A stretch of 64,000 nucleotides of DNA from positions 38,748 to 102,747 of the forward strand of contig CACNLM010000005.1 in NCBI GenBank assembly GCA_902621305.1, read 5' to 3'. A program made the translations under genes and the position numbers. This document shows positions 17,429 through 26,797 of this stretch, in pieces; within the stretch, counting starts at the first letter, position 1; every line of letters begins with the position of its first letter. The stretch is from an uncultured Alphaproteobacteria bacterium. Lineage in GTDB: Bacteria > Pseudomonadota > Alphaproteobacteria > HIMB59 > GCA-002718135. The notes under the pieces were generated by a model, which did no database searches, was not told the origin of the DNA, and saw nothing but the letters and a program-made list of their open reading frames with translations.

Positions 17429-18118
17429 TCAACGCAAGCTAGCTTGGTTAATATTTAATCCAACTCCCATAGTTGAAGCTATGGTAACCTTTTTTATAAA
17501 AGAACCCTTAACAGCATCGGGTTTACTTTTACTAACTGAAGAATAAAATGTTTTAATATTTTCTAACAAATCTTCTTCACTAAAATCTACTTTTCCAATT
17601 CCGGCATGAACAATACCTGATTTATCATTTTTAAATTTAACTTGACCTGATTTAGCGTCTTTTACTGATTGAGAAATTTCATTAGTCACAGTACCAAGTT
17701 TAGGATTTGGCATTAAACCTTTTGGGCCTAGTATTTTTGCTACTTTACCTAATTTAGGCATCATATCTGGAGTCGCAATAAGAATGTCAAATTCTATTTT
17801 TGATTTAGAAATTGTTTCAATCAAATCATCGCTTCCAACTAAATCTGCACCATTGCTTTTTGCATCATTTTGTTTTTCGTCATTTGCAATTACTGCGACC
17901 TTCACAGTTTTTCCTGTTCCACTAGGAAGATTTACAACGCCTTTTATATTTTGATCCGTTTTGTTACTGTCAATTCCAAGATTAATTGAAATATCAATTG
18001 TTTCTTTAAACTTTACATAAGATTTCTCTTTTAAAATTTTTATTGCTTCTAATGGCTCGTAAACCTTTGTAGTGTCAAAATTATTTAACATTTGTTTTCT
18101 ATTTTTTGTTATTTTCAT
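17429..18118 (-). CDS. rplA: 50S ribosomal protein uL1
   Basis: A 229-residue L1-stalk protein that helps tRNA leave the E site. PDMMPKLGKVAKILGPKGLMPNPKLGTVT is the clear signature. The flanking domain I segments (KETIDISINLGID, VNLPSGTGKTVKVAV) are present. It overlaps the rplK stop by one base. The gap downstream holds the L10 leader. Confidence 0.97.
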   Translation of the reverse strand: MKITKNRKQMLNNFDTTKVYEPLEAIKILKEKSYVKFKETIDISINLGIDSNKTDQNIKGVVNLPSGTGKTVKVAVIANDEKQNDAKSNGADLVGSDDLIETISKSKIEFDILIATPDMMPKLGKVAKILGPKGLMPNPKLGTVTNEISQSVKDAKSGQVKFKNDKSGIVHAGIGKVDFSEEDLLENIKTFYSSVSKSKPDAVKGSFIKKVTIASTMGVGLNINQASLR

Positions 18119-18546
18119 TAACCAACTACCTCCATACCCATTGAAACAGCAGATCCTTTAACCATGTTCATCGCTCCATTTAGATCAATAGCATTTAAAT
18201 CTTGCATTTTTTCTTTAGCAATTTTTTCAATATCTTGCATTGTGACTTTACCCACTAAAGATCTACCAGGAGTTGAGTTTCCTTTTTTTATTTTTGCTGC
18301 TTTTTTAAGATAAAAACTTACTGGTGGTAATTTAGTAGTAAAGTCGAAACTTCTATCTTTGTATGCAGTTATTATAACTGGAATTGGGGCACCTTTTTCT
18401 AAATCTTTTGTTTTATCATTAAATGCTTTACAAAAATCCATTATGTTCAGTCCTCTTTGTCCAAGTGCAGGTCCTACAGGAGGTGATGGGTTTGCTCCTC
18501 CAGCAGGAATTTGTAATTTAATTAAACCTAAAATTTCTTTAGCCAT
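18118..18546 (-). CDS. rplK: 50S ribosomal protein uL11
   Basis: A 142-residue GTPase-centre protein, needed for RelA activation in many bacteria. It shows [35 protein letters not shown] and the C-terminal [16 protein letters not shown]. The proline pair near the thiostrepton site is present. It starts three bases after nusG. There is no room for a separate L1-type leader. Confidence 0.97.
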   Translation of the reverse strand: MAKEILGLIKLQIPAGGANPSPPVGPALGQRGLNIMDFCKAFNDKTKDLEKGAPIPVIITAYKDRSFDFTTKLPPVSFYLKKAAKIKKGNSTPGRSLVGKVTMQDIEKIAKEKMQDLNAIDLNGAMNMVKGSAVSMGMEVVG

Positions 18547-18549
18547 AGT

Positions 18550-19083
18550 TTATACCTTTTCTACCTGCGAATATTCTAAATCAACAGGTGTTGATCTACC
18601 AAAAATTGAAACAGCCACTCTTAATCTTGCTTTATCTTCATCTATTTGCTCAACTTCTCCATTAAATGATGCAAAAGGTCCATCAATTACTTTTACTTGT
18701 TCCCCAACATCATACATTATTGCAGGTCTAGATTTTTCTACACCGTCAATAACTTGTTCAGATATTCTTTTTGCTTCAGCATTACTAATTGGAACTGGTT
18801 TACCTTTGTTACCTAAAAAACCACTTAACTTTGGAGTTGTTTTAATAATATGCCAGGTATCGTCATTTAAGCTCATTTTAATAAGTATATAGCCAGGAAA
18901 TATTTTCCTTTCTGTATTTACCCTTACACCTCTTTTTACTTCAACGATGTTTTGAACTGGAACAGATATTTCTTCGATATGTTCTTTGACACCAAGTTTT
19001 GTTGCTTGGTCCAAAATACTGTCAGCAACTTTTTTTTCATAACCTGAATAGGCATGAAGAACGTACCATCTTGCTTTATTCAT
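18550..19083 (-). CDS. nusG: Transcription elongation/antitermination factor NusG
   Basis: A 177-residue protein with an N-terminal NGN domain (RWYVLHAYSGYEKKVADSI; FPGYILIKM) and a C-terminal KOW domain (GEQVKVIDGPFASFNGEVEQIDEDKARLRV). It couples RNA polymerase with ribosomes or Rho. Its start overlaps the secE stop by one base, the conserved secE-nusG-rplK order. Given the lack of visible terminators in the window, Rho/NusG-dependent ending may matter here. Confidence 0.97.
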   Translation of the reverse strand: MNKARWYVLHAYSGYEKKVADSILDQATKLGVKEHIEEISVPVQNIVEVKRGVRVNTERKIFPGYILIKMSLNDDTWHIIKTTPKLSGFLGNKGKPVPISNAEAKRISEQVIDGVEKSRPAIMYDVGEQVKVIDGPFASFNGEVEQIDEDKARLRVAVSIFGRSTPVDLEYSQVEKV

Positions 19084-19298
19084 TAAAAACCAGATCCTAT
19101 TTCAATTATTTTTCTTATTGAAAAAGACCATATTTGGTCAGTTAGAAGAAAAAATAAAGAGAATAATATTATTAATAATATGACTATTGCAGAAGAAATG
19201 AAAGTATCTCTTCTTTGAGGCCATGTAACTTTTTGTAATTCTTGTCTAACCTGTCTTACAAAAAGAGCTGGTGATGTTTTCTTTTTTTCAATATTCAT
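19083..19298 (-). CDS. secE: Preprotein translocase subunit SecE
   Basis: A 71-residue short-form SecE with one transmembrane segment. The signature FVRQVRQELQKVTWPQRRDT lies before the membrane helix (SSAIVILLIILFSLFFLLTD, about residues 36-56). It partners SecY and SecG in the inner membrane. The gene lies between tRNA-Trp and nusG, the standard site. Confidence 0.95.
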   Translation of the reverse strand: MNIEKKKTSPALFVRQVRQELQKVTWPQRRDTFISSAIVILLIILFSLFFLLTDQIWSFSIRKIIEIGSGF

Positions 19299-19312
19299 AT
19301 TTTCATTTCTTT

Positions 19313-19388
19313 TGGCAGGAGTGGCAGGACTTGAACCCGCAGCCCCCGGTTTTGGAGACCGGTGCTCTACCAGTTGAGCTACACTCCT
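19313..19388 (-). tRNA. tRNA-Trp (CCA)
   Basis: The minus strand folds as a full cloverleaf. AGGAGTG pairs with CACTCCT in the acceptor stem, and the D-arm AGCTCAACTGGTAGAGC and T-arm with GGTTCAAGTCC are present. The anticodon loop CTCCAAA gives anticodon CCA. The 3' CCA is encoded. It lies between tuf and secE, as in many proteobacteria. Confidence 0.97.
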
Positions 19389-19425
19389 AATAAGTATTGG
19401 CTAACTGATAGAGCGGTCTCTAAAA

Positions 19426-20616
19426 CTATTCAATAATTTCAGCTACAACTCCAGCGCCAACTGTTCTTCCACCTTCTCTAATTGCAAATTTTAAACCTTT
19501 ATCCATTGCAATTGGAGACAAAAGAGTAACTTCCATAGCAATATTATCACCAGGCATTACCATTTCGGTGCCTTCAGGCAATTTAATTGTTCCAGTTACA
19601 TCAGTTGTTCTAAAGTAGAATTGAGGTCTGTAGTTTGAAAAGAATGGGGTATGTCTCCCACCTTCTTCCTTTTTTAATACATATGCTTCTGCTTTAAATT
19701 TTGTATGAGGTTTTATTGAACCGGGTTTTGCTAATACTTGACCACGTTCAACTTCTTCTCTTTTTGTTCCACGAAGAAGAACACCAACGTTATCACCGGC
19801 CTCACCAGAATCTAGAAGTTTTCTAAACATCTCAACTCCAGTGCAGGTAGTTTTTTGAGGATCTCTTATTCCTAGAATTTCAATTTCCTCTCCAACTTTT
19901 ACTTGACCTTGTTCAATTCTTCCAGTTACAACTGTACCTCTACCAGAAATTGAAAATACATCTTCAACTGGCATTAGGAAAGGCTGATCTACAGGTCGGC
20001 TAGGTTGTGGTATATGTTCATCAACTGCTTTCATTAATTCCATAATTGAATTTTTTCCAATCTCATCGTCTCTACCTTCTAGAGCTGCTAAAGCTGAACC
20101 CTTAATGATTGGGATAGTATCACCTGGGAATTCATATGAAGTTAGAAGTTCTCTAATTTCCATCTCAACTAGATCAATTAGTTCTTTGTCATCTACTTGA
20201 TCAACTTTGTTCATGTATACAACGAGAGCAGGTACACCTACCTGTCTAGCTAAAAGTATGTGTTCTCTTGTTTGAGGCATTGGTCCGTCGGCTGCATTAA
20301 CAACTAAGATACCGCCATCCATTTGAGCTGCACCAGTAATCATGTTCTTAACATAATCTGCGTGTCCCGGACAATCTACGTGAGCATAATGTCTTGCTTC
20401 AGTTTCATATTCAACGTGTGCCGTAGAAATTGTAATACCACGTTCTCTTTCTTCAGGTGCTTTGTCAATGTTTGCGTAATCTGTAAATTCTGCTCCACCT
20501 GACTCTGCTAATATTTTTGTTATAGCAGCAGTTAATGTTGTTTTACCATGGTCAACGTGACCAACAGTACCTATGTTACAATGCGGTTTGTTTCTTTCGA
20601 ATTTTGCTTTAGCCAT
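19426..20616 (-). CDS. tuf: Elongation factor Tu
   Basis: A 396-residue GTPase that delivers aminoacyl-tRNA. It has [15 protein letters not shown], the switch I region [24 protein letters not shown] and NKVDQVDD, then domains II and III ending [22 protein letters not shown] sequence precedes the ATG. It is the only tuf in the window and sits in the tRNA-tuf-tRNA-secE context. The usual second copy site after fusA is empty. Confidence 0.97.
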   Translation of the reverse strand: MAKAKFERNKPHCNIGTVGHVDHGKTTLTAAITKILAESGGAEFTDYANIDKAPEERERGITISTAHVEYETEARHYAHVDCPGHADYVKNMITGAAQMDGGILVVNAADGPMPQTREHILLARQVGVPALVVYMNKVDQVDDKELIDLVEMEIRELLTSYEFPGDTIPIIKGSALAALEGRDDEIGKNSIMELMKAVDEHIPQPSRPVDQPFLMPVEDVFSISGRGTVVTGRIEQGQVKVGEEIEILGIRDPQKTTCTGVEMFRKLLDSGEAGDNVGVLLRGTKREEVERGQVLAKPGSIKPHTKFKAEAYVLKKEEGGRHTPFFSNYRPQFYFRTTDVTGTIKLPEGTEMVMPGDNIAMEVTLLSPIAMDKGLKFAIREGGRTVGAGVVAEIIE

Positions 20617-20641
20617 TTTTTACCCCAATAATATTTTGTTA

Positions 20642-20715
20642 TGGAGCGGGTGAAGGGAATCGAACCCTCGTAGCCAGCTTGGAAGGCTGGAGCTTTACCA
20701 CTAAGCTACACCCGC
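20642..20715 (-). tRNA. tRNA-Gly (TCC)
   Basis: GCGGGTG pairs with CACCCGC in the acceptor stem. The anticodon stem-loop CCAGC-CTTCCAA-GCTGG gives anticodon TCC. The T-arm GAGGGTTCGATTCCCTT is normal and the 3' CCA is encoded. It lies about 25 bases before tuf, so co-transcription with tuf is likely. Confidence 0.97.
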
Positions 20716-20739
20716 AACTAAACTGACTGCTTCACACAC

Positions 20740-20757
20740 TCACTTTAATGCTTTCAT
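20740..20757 (-). other. Possible five-codon mini-ORF with strong SD between two tRNAs
   Basis: In the 58-base tRNA-Tyr/tRNA-Gly spacer the transcript has GGAGG seven bases before ATG AAA GCA TTA AAG TGA (M-K-A-L-K-stop). A second, overlapping ATG GGA TGA is even shorter. The Shine-Dalgarno is stronger than most in this window. It could be a chance match in a processed tRNA spacer. Confidence 0.2.
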
Positions 20758-20773
20758 CCCATTACCTCCGTAA

Positions 20774-20859
20774 TGGTGGAGGGGGTAGGATTCGAACCTA
20801 CGTACGCTCACGCGGGCGGATTTACAGTCCGCTGCCTTTAACCACTCGACCACCCCTCC
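20774..20859 (-). tRNA. tRNA-Tyr (GTA)
   Basis: A class II tRNA with a long variable arm. GGAGGGG pairs with CCCCTCC in the acceptor stem. The anticodon arm GCGGACTGTAAATCCGC contains GTA. The extra arm CCCGCGTGAGCG precedes the T-arm TAGGTTCGAATCCTA. The 3' CCA is encoded. It is the first gene of the long minus-strand superoperon. Confidence 0.97.
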
Positions 20860-20877
20860 GTTTGAAGAAATTGGCCA

Positions 20878-20904
20878 ATACTAATAAATTAGTATATATG
20901 TCAA
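20878..20904 (-). promoter_or_regulatory. Putative promoter of the tRNA-tuf-rpo-rps superoperon
   Basis: Upstream of tRNA-Tyr the minus strand has a perfect TTGACA box, a 15-base spacer and TAGTAT. A weaker TATTGG lies at 18 bases. The spacer contains ACTAATTTATTAGT, an inverted repeat that could be an operator or chance. This is the only long gap upstream of the 20-kb run of minus-strand genes. Confidence 0.5.
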
Positions 20905-21029
20905 TCTAAAACAGCAACTTCACCTTTGCAAAATACGTATACTCGTAAAAGCAACGGCCTTTTAGACAAAAAATGTCATTTTGTACATATCTAGATTGTA
21001 TTAATTAGACAAATCTGTGATATTAAACC

Positions 21030-21791
21030 ATGAGTAAGTTTAGAAATAGTAAATCTAATAAAAATCAAGGAATTCATACAATTTTTGGTCAACATTCTGT
21101 TAAAGCGGCTCTCCAAAATGATAAAAGGGAGCATACTGAGTTAATAATTAGTAAAAATCAGATTAATTTTGCAAAAAAATATGAATCTAAAATGCAAAAA
21201 ATTAGTATTCTTCCTCAAAATGAGTTTACAAGAAGATTTGGAAACGAGAACGCAACTCAGGGGGTAGTTTTAAAAACAAAAGATTTTGCTAGGCCAGGTT
21301 TAGAAGAATTTATAAAAGTAGAAAGTAAAAAAACAAAATCAGTAATATTAATTTTAGATCACGTAACTGATCCTCAAAATATTGGCTCAATAATGAGATC
21401 ATGTGCATTATTTGATTGCGCAGGAATTATAGTTGGTAAAGATAATTCACCAGAATTGACTTCATCAATTTATAAATCAGCTTCTGGTGCTGCAGAAATT
21501 GTAAATTATATTAGAGTGACAAATATAAGAAGAGCTATTTCTTTTCTTAAAAAAAATAATTATTGGATTTATGGCTTTGATAGTTCGAAAAATAAAAATT
21601 CAAAATTAAATTTTTCAAAAAAATCGGTATTAGTTTTTGGTTCTGAAGGAAAAGGTATTAGAGAATTAGTAAAAAAAGAATGTGATGAAATAATGCAGAT
21701 AAACATGAAAAACAATTTAAAATTTGAAATTGATAGTTTGAATGTTTCTAACGCAACATCGATTGCTTTATATCAGTTTTACTCAACTTAA
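21030..21791 (+). CDS. rlmB: SpoU/TrmH-family rRNA 2'-O-methyltransferase, RlmB type
   Basis: A 253-residue SPOUT methyltransferase, probably for 23S rRNA G2251. The N-terminal substrate-binding domain starts with IFGQHSVKAAL. The catalytic knot has LDHVTDPQNIGSIMRSCALFDCAG, LVFGSEGKGIRELVKKECDE and the C-terminal SLNVSNATSIALYQF, the three SpoU motifs in order. It is the first plus-strand gene, divergent from tRNA-Tyr. There is no strong SD; a TATTAA sequence lies only a few bases before the ATG. Confidence 0.9.
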   Translation: MSKFRNSKSNKNQGIHTIFGQHSVKAALQNDKREHTELIISKNQINFAKKYESKMQKISILPQNEFTRRFGNENATQGVVLKTKDFARPGLEEFIKVESKKTKSVILILDHVTDPQNIGSIMRSCALFDCAGIIVGKDNSPELTSSIYKSASGAAEIVNYIRVTNIRRAISFLKKNNYWIYGFDSSKNKNSKLNFSKKSVLVFGSEGKGIRELVKKECDEIMQINMKNNLKFEIDSLNVSNATSIALYQFYST

Positions 21792-21803
21792 ATGTGATAA
21801 GGG

Positions 21804-21879
<76 letters not shown>

Positions 21880-21929
21880 ATTAATTTTGCATTTATATTA
21901 AATTATAAATTCGACAAGAATTTTATAAA

Positions 21930-22052
21930 TTAAATTCCAGGAATATAAGGAACTCCATCACCCTTTACTCTTTCGTTTAATTCACTTAATGTAGAGCACG
22001 CTGTAATTGGACTAAATACAAGAAATAAAATTATTAAAGTTTTTTTTACCAT
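21930..22052 (-). CDS. Small predicted lipoprotein, 40 residues
   Basis: The track shows 60 codons, but a start at the internal ATG (MVKKTLIILFLVF) gives a clean lipoprotein signal: two lysines, a hydrophobic stretch and the lipobox-like ITAC at about residue 19. The mature part is only about 22 residues and ends GDGVPYIPGI. It begins seven bases after the formate dehydrogenase alpha stop, so it is probably co-transcribed. I do not recognise a named family. A weak SD means the start is not certain. Confidence 0.6.
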   Translation of the reverse strand: MVKKTLIILFLVFSPITACSTLSELNERVKGDGVPYIPGI

Positions 22053-22059
22053 AAAATAT

Positions 22060-24813
22060 TTATAACTTCTCAATTTTTGCTGCACAATATTTAAATTCAG
22101 GAATTTTTCCATATGGATCTAAAGCAGGATTAGTTAAAAGATTCGCGGCAGACTCATTATAACAAAATGGAATAAATATAACTCCATCAGGAATCGCCCT
22201 GTCTTGCCTTACTCTAATATCTATTGAGCCTCTTCTAGTTGTGACTTTTATTTTATCACCAGCTTTCATATTATTTTTAATTATATCTTTAGGTGATATT
22301 GAAACTGAAGGTTCCGGTTCAATGGCATCTAAATTTGATGCCTTTCTGGTCATAGCTCCAGTATGCCAATGCTCTAATTGCCTTCCTGTCGTTAGTATCA
22401 TCGCAAATTCTTTATCAGGTACTTCATCTGGTGCAGTCACACTAGCTGGAACAAACTTACCCTTACCATTTTCATTTGGAAATTTATCACCAAAAACAAT
22501 TTCATCTCCTGGTGTAGTTGGAGATTTACTTGGATAGGTTACAGAGTTTTCATTTTCTAATCTTTCCCAAGATATATTGTTTAATGAAGGCATTGTTAGT
22601 GACATTTCTTCATAAATTTCCTTGGGATGTTTATATTTCCAATTTAAACCCATTCTTTTTCCAAGTTCGTTCGTTATCCACCAATCTTCTTTTGCTTCAC
22701 CAGGGGAATCTAAAGCTTTTCTTCCCATTTGTACTTGTCTATTAGTATTAGTAACTGTTCCATTTTTTTCAGGCCATGCTGAAGCTGGGAAAATAACATC
22801 AGCATATGTTGCTGTTTCGGTTAAAAAAATATCTTGAACTACTAAATGCTCTAACATTTGTAGAGCTTCTCTTGCATGATTAAGATCAGGATCAGACATT
22901 GCTGGATTTTCACCAAGTATATACATGCCTTTAATTGTGTTCTCATGAATAGCGTCCATAATTTCAACAACAGTTAGACCTTTTTTATCATCTAAAGAAG
23001 TGTTCCAGAGTTTTTCAAAAAAATCTTTATTATTATCTTTATCAACTAATTGGTAATCAGGGTACATCATTGGTATTAGACCAGCATCAGAAGCTCCTTG
23101 GACATTATTTTGTCCTCTTAAAGGATGTAAACCAGATCCTCTTTTTCCTACATTTCCTGTCATTAAAGCTAGTGAAATTAAACATCTAGCATTGTCGGTA
23201 CCATGCGTATGTTGAGAAATACCCATTCCCCAGAAAATAATTCCTTTATTTGTAATGGCATATGAGCGCGCTACTTCTCTAATTAATTCTGGATCAATAC
23301 CTGTTTCGTTTTGCATTATATCAGGTGAATAATTCATTAAATGTTTTCTTAATTTATCAAATCCCTCAGTTTGTTTTTTAATGTATTGAGAATTAAATAA
23401 ATTTTCTTCAACAATAACATTCATTATTGAATTTAAGAGAGCAACATCAGATCCTGGTTTAAATTGTAACATATGAGTTGCATGTTTTTTTAAAGAATGA
23501 CCTCTAGGATCCATCACAATTAATTTGGAACCTTTTTTTGCAGCATTTTTAAAAAAAGTTGCTGCTACTGGATGGTTTTCAGTCGGATTAGCACCAATGA
23601 CTATTATCACATCAGAATGTTCAACTTCATAGAATGGAGCAGTAACAGCTCCTGAGCCAATAGTTTCTAATAAGGCCGCAACTGAAGAAGCATGACAAAG
23701 CCTTGTACAATGATCAACATTGTTAGTATTAAAACCAGTTCGTATTAATTTTTGAAATAAATATGCTTCTTCATTTGAACATTTAGCTGATCCAAATCCC
23801 GCTAGATTACTTGTACCATTTCTTTGTTTTTTAAGTTTTAAGAATCCTTGTGCAGCATAATCTAAAGCTTCATCCCAAGATGCTTCTCTAAAATATTCAT
23901 GAATATTTGAAAAATTAATGTTTGGATGCAAATCTTTTGCTTTGTCTTTAATTCTAATCAGTGGCTTTGTAAGTCTTTCTGGGTTATTGACATAATCAAA
24001 ACCAAATCTTCCCTTTACACATAACCTATTTTTGTTTGCGGGACCGTCAACACCATTAACGTATTTAATTTTGTTATCTTTTACATTGTATTCTATTTGA
24101 CAACCAACACCGCAATAAGGACAAACACTATCAATTTTTTTATCTACCTTACTATGACCAACACCATCCTTATCTACGATGGATGCCGGCATTAATGCTC
24201 CAGTTGGACAAGCTTGTACACATTCACCACATGCCACACATGTACTGTCACCCATTGGGTCATCAAAATCAAACACGATTTTAGAATTTTCTCCTCGATA
24301 TGCCATTCCAATCACATCATTTACCTGGACTTCTCTACATGCTCTTACACAGAGATTACATTGGATGCATGCATCTAAATTTACAGCCATGCTTGGATGA
24401 GAAACGTCTGCCTGACATGAAGTTTTTTTTGGAAATCTACTTTCTTTAACTTCAACTTTGTCTATCCATTTCCAAAAGTCAGAATTATTATCATGAGCAA
24501 TTTCTTTTTTTGGCTGGTCTGCTAAAAGCAATTCAAAAACTAACTCTCTAGATTTTTTAGCCTTTTCTGAAGAAGTTTTTACTTTCATACTATCAGTTGG
24601 CTTTCTAATACAAGATGCTGCTAACACACGCTCTCCTTCAATTTCAACCATACATGCTCTACAATTTCCATCTGCTCTATAGCCAGGTTTATCAGAATAA
24701 CATAAATGTGGAATTTCTGTTCCAAGTCTATTTGCAACTTGCCAAATAGTTTCATTAGCATTTGCTTCAACTAACTTTTCGTTTAAATAAAATTTTGTTT
24801 TGTCTTTAGTCAT
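22060..24813 (-). CDS. fdsA: NAD-linked formate dehydrogenase, alpha (catalytic) subunit
   Basis: A 917-residue molybdopterin oxidoreductase oxidising formate to CO2. An N-terminal 2Fe-2S domain has Cys38, Cys51, Cys54 and Cys68. Two ferredoxin-like 4Fe-4S clusters follow (CIQCNLCVRAC, CVACGECVQAC), then the catalytic 4Fe-4S motif CPYCGVGC. The metal ligand is Cys373 in RLCHASSV, so it is a cysteine rather than a selenocysteine enzyme. The C-terminal dinucleotide-binding domain is complete. It overlaps fdsB by 8 nt. The W or Mo choice cannot be read from sequence, but a TupB-like permease nearby hints at tungsten. Confidence 0.93.
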   Translation of the reverse strand: MTKDKTKFYLNEKLVEANANETIWQVANRLGTEIPHLCYSDKPGYRADGNCRACMVEIEGERVLAASCIRKPTDSMKVKTSSEKAKKSRELVFELLLADQPKKEIAHDNNSDFWKWIDKVEVKESRFPKKTSCQADVSHPSMAVNLDACIQCNLCVRACREVQVNDVIGMAYRGENSKIVFDFDDPMGDSTCVACGECVQACPTGALMPASIVDKDGVGHSKVDKKIDSVCPYCGVGCQIEYNVKDNKIKYVNGVDGPANKNRLCVKGRFGFDYVNNPERLTKPLIRIKDKAKDLHPNINFSNIHEYFREASWDEALDYAAQGFLKLKKQRNGTSNLAGFGSAKCSNEEAYLFQKLIRTGFNTNNVDHCTRLCHASSVAALLETIGSGAVTAPFYEVEHSDVIIVIGANPTENHPVAATFFKNAAKKGSKLIVMDPRGHSLKKHATHMLQFKPGSDVALLNSIMNVIVEENLFNSQYIKKQTEGFDKLRKHLMNYSPDIMQNETGIDPELIREVARSYAITNKGIIFWGMGISQHTHGTDNARCLISLALMTGNVGKRGSGLHPLRGQNNVQGASDAGLIPMMYPDYQLVDKDNNKDFFEKLWNTSLDDKKGLTVVEIMDAIHENTIKGMYILGENPAMSDPDLNHAREALQMLEHLVVQDIFLTETATYADVIFPASAWPEKNGTVTNTNRQVQMGRKALDSPGEAKEDWWITNELGKRMGLNWKYKHPKEIYEEMSLTMPSLNNISWERLENENSVTYPSKSPTTPGDEIVFGDKFPNENGKGKFVPASVTAPDEVPDKEFAMILTTGRQLEHWHTGAMTRKASNLDAIEPEPSVSISPKDIIKNNMKAGDKIKVTTRRGSIDIRVRQDRAIPDGVIFIPFCYNESAANLLTNPALDPYGKIPEFKYCAAKIEKL

Positions 24814-26509
24814 AAGTTATTTCATTGCTAAAATATTTTAAAACAGAATTTAATGGGTTTGTTGCAGCCTGTCCTAAACCACATATCGATGCTTGAGCCA
24901 TAACTTCACTTAAGTCTTTTAATTTTTCCTTGTTCCATTTTTTTTCTTGCATTAATTTTACAGTTTTCTCCGTACCGGAACGACATGGTGTACATTGACC
25001 ACAACTTTCTTCTTCGAAAAATTTTAGTAAATTAAGTGCAACATCTTTCATATTATCATGATCCGACAATACAATTACTGCCGCTGAACCTAAAAAACAT
25101 CCGGCATCCATTAATTCTTTTGATCCATAATCAAGTGGAATATCATTCATAGTGGCGGGTAGGATACCGCCTGATGCACCTCCTGGAAGATATCCTTTAA
25201 AAGTATGTCCATCTGCCATACCATCACAATACTTATCAATTAATTGTTGAATTGTTATACCTGCTGGGGCAACTTTTAGTCCTGGGTTCTTTACTCTTCC
25301 AGATACTGAAAAACTATGAAAACCCTTATTCCCATTGGACCCCTTTTCAGCAAACCACTTTGCTCCTTTTTCAATTATATCTCTTACCCAAAAAAGAGTT
25401 TCTAAATTATTTGTTAAAGTAGGACATCCAAATAAACCAATTTCAGCTACATAAGGCGGTCTATGCCTTGGCAATCCTCTCTTGCCTTCAATACTTTCTA
25501 TCATTGCTGACTCTTCTCCACAAATATAGGCTCCTGCCCCTCTTCTCACTACGAAAAAGTCTTTTGGAATTATTTCTTCATCTTCCATTTTATTTATTTC
25601 ATCAAGTAAAATTTTTATAACTGTTGGATATTCATCTCTCATATAAATATAAACTTTTTGAGCATTTATAAAATAGGATGCAATTAAAGCTCCTTCTAAA
25701 AATCTATGTGGATCACTTTCTAAATATGACCTATCTTTAAATGTTCCTGGCTCACCTTCATCACCATTAACAGCAACATATTTTTTACCATTGTAATTTG
25801 AAACAATTTCCCATTTTTTCCCTGTAGGAAATCCAGCGCCACCCTTACCTTTCAATCCGCTTTCATTTAAAGAATCTAAAACTTGTTTTTTTGAGATAAC
25901 ACCATTTTTTATTTTGTTCGCAATTTCATAACCGCCTTTTTTTTTATAAGAAGATAAATTTATATAATCTGGAATGTAGGGGTCAAAATTTTTTTCATCA
26001 ATTGTTTTTTTAACTTTATCAAAATTAGCCATATCAACATAATTTTTTCCTACGCAAACAGTAGGAGCAACATTGCATCTTCCCATGCACGGCCCAGGTA
26101 CGACTTTTATATTTTTATTTTCTAATTTTTTTATATCTTGAAGTAATTTGTGTGCACCAAATAATTCACATGTTAAACTTTCACAAACCCTTACAACATT
26201 CACTGGGTTATAATCTTTACTATCTTTAACTATATTAAAGTGAGCATAAAAAGTTGCAACTTCATAAATTTCAGAAAGTGGTAAATTAATAATAGTTGAT
26301 AAAGCTACTAGATGTTTATCGTACAAAACACCAAATTTATCCTGTAATATGTGCAAATATTCTATTAATTCATCTCTCTTAAATATTAACCCTGAAAACA
26401 ATTTAGAAACTTCATCTAAATATTTATCTTCGACTTGTCTTCCTTTTGGAGTCCAACGTCTTTTCTTCTTTTTTAAAGAAGTTTCTGTTTGAGAAACAAA
26501 TTTATCCAT
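24806..26509 (-). CDS. fdsB: Formate dehydrogenase beta subunit, NuoE-NuoF fusion
   Basis: A 567-residue diaphorase subunit passing electrons to NAD. Residues about 20-180 resemble NuoE (thioredoxin-like 2Fe-2S with CESLTC and GPCMGRC). The rest resembles NuoF: GLKGKGGAGFPTGKKWE for NADH, GDEGEPGTFKDR for FMN, and ESCGQCTPCRSGTEK for a 4Fe-4S cluster. Separate FdsG and FdsB are common; the fused form resembles the two-subunit, tungsten-containing FDH1 of Methylobacterium. A TATAAT box just upstream predicts an almost leaderless mRNA. Confidence 0.92.
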   Translation of the reverse strand: MDKFVSQTETSLKKKKRRWTPKGRQVEDKYLDEVSKLFSGLIFKRDELIEYLHILQDKFGVLYDKHLVALSTIINLPLSEIYEVATFYAHFNIVKDSKDYNPVNVVRVCESLTCELFGAHKLLQDIKKLENKNIKVVPGPCMGRCNVAPTVCVGKNYVDMANFDKVKKTIDEKNFDPYIPDYINLSSYKKKGGYEIANKIKNGVISKKQVLDSLNESGLKGKGGAGFPTGKKWEIVSNYNGKKYVAVNGDEGEPGTFKDRSYLESDPHRFLEGALIASYFINAQKVYIYMRDEYPTVIKILLDEINKMEDEEIIPKDFFVVRRGAGAYICGEESAMIESIEGKRGLPRHRPPYVAEIGLFGCPTLTNNLETLFWVRDIIEKGAKWFAEKGSNGNKGFHSFSVSGRVKNPGLKVAPAGITIQQLIDKYCDGMADGHTFKGYLPGGASGGILPATMNDIPLDYGSKELMDAGCFLGSAAVIVLSDHDNMKDVALNLLKFFEEESCGQCTPCRSGTEKTVKLMQEKKWNKEKLKDLSEVMAQASICGLGQAATNPLNSVLKYFSNEITYD

Positions 26510-26519
26510 TCCAATTATT

Positions 26520-26525
26520 ATTATA
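26520..26525 (-). promoter_or_regulatory. Putative -10 box of the formate dehydrogenase operon
   Basis: A perfect TATAAT lies ten bases upstream of the fdsB ATG on the minus strand. No good -35 box is seen at 16-18 bases, so an activator may be needed. The predicted transcript would start only a few bases before the ATG. The 40-base gap is shared with the divergent tusA-like gene. Confidence 0.4.
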
Positions 26526-26549
26526 CTATATATTAAGTATCAGAAAACT

Positions 26550-26795
26550 ATGAAAGATTCAGTTGAAAATGAAGAATTAGTTCTTGATACTAGTGGTACA
26601 GAATGTCCTATACCAGTGCTTAAGGCTAGAAAACTTGCATCAGAATTAAACAAAAATACAATTATTAAAATTATTGCAACTGATCCTTTGGCTGAAGCAG
26701 ACTTTGAACATTATTGTGATCAGTCTAATTATGAATATTTAAGTTGTGAAAAAATAAAAGATAAAATTGTAATTCGTTATAGATTTAAAATATAA
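26550..26795 (+). CDS. tusA: TusA/SirA-family sulfur carrier protein
   Basis: An 81-residue protein with the family signature GTECPIPVLKARK, whose cysteine (about residue 19) carries persulfide. TusA proteins pass sulfur for tRNA thiolation and influence molybdenum-cofactor supply. Its place inside a formate dehydrogenase/Moco island suggests it feeds FdhD-type sulfuration of the enzyme; that partner is inferred. It is divergent from fdsB, and its stop is two bases from the convergent moeA stop. Confidence 0.85.
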   Translation: MKDSVENEELVLDTSGTECPIPVLKARKLASELNKNTIIKIIATDPLAEADFEHYCDQSNYEYLSCEKIKDKIVIRYRFKI

Positions 26796-26797
26796 AA

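Noticed and set aside
20860-21029. Possible small RNA gene in the gap between tRNA-Tyr and rlmB
   Set aside because: The 170-base gap shows promoter-like boxes and a small inverted repeat, but no stable long structure or terminator that would support an RNA gene.
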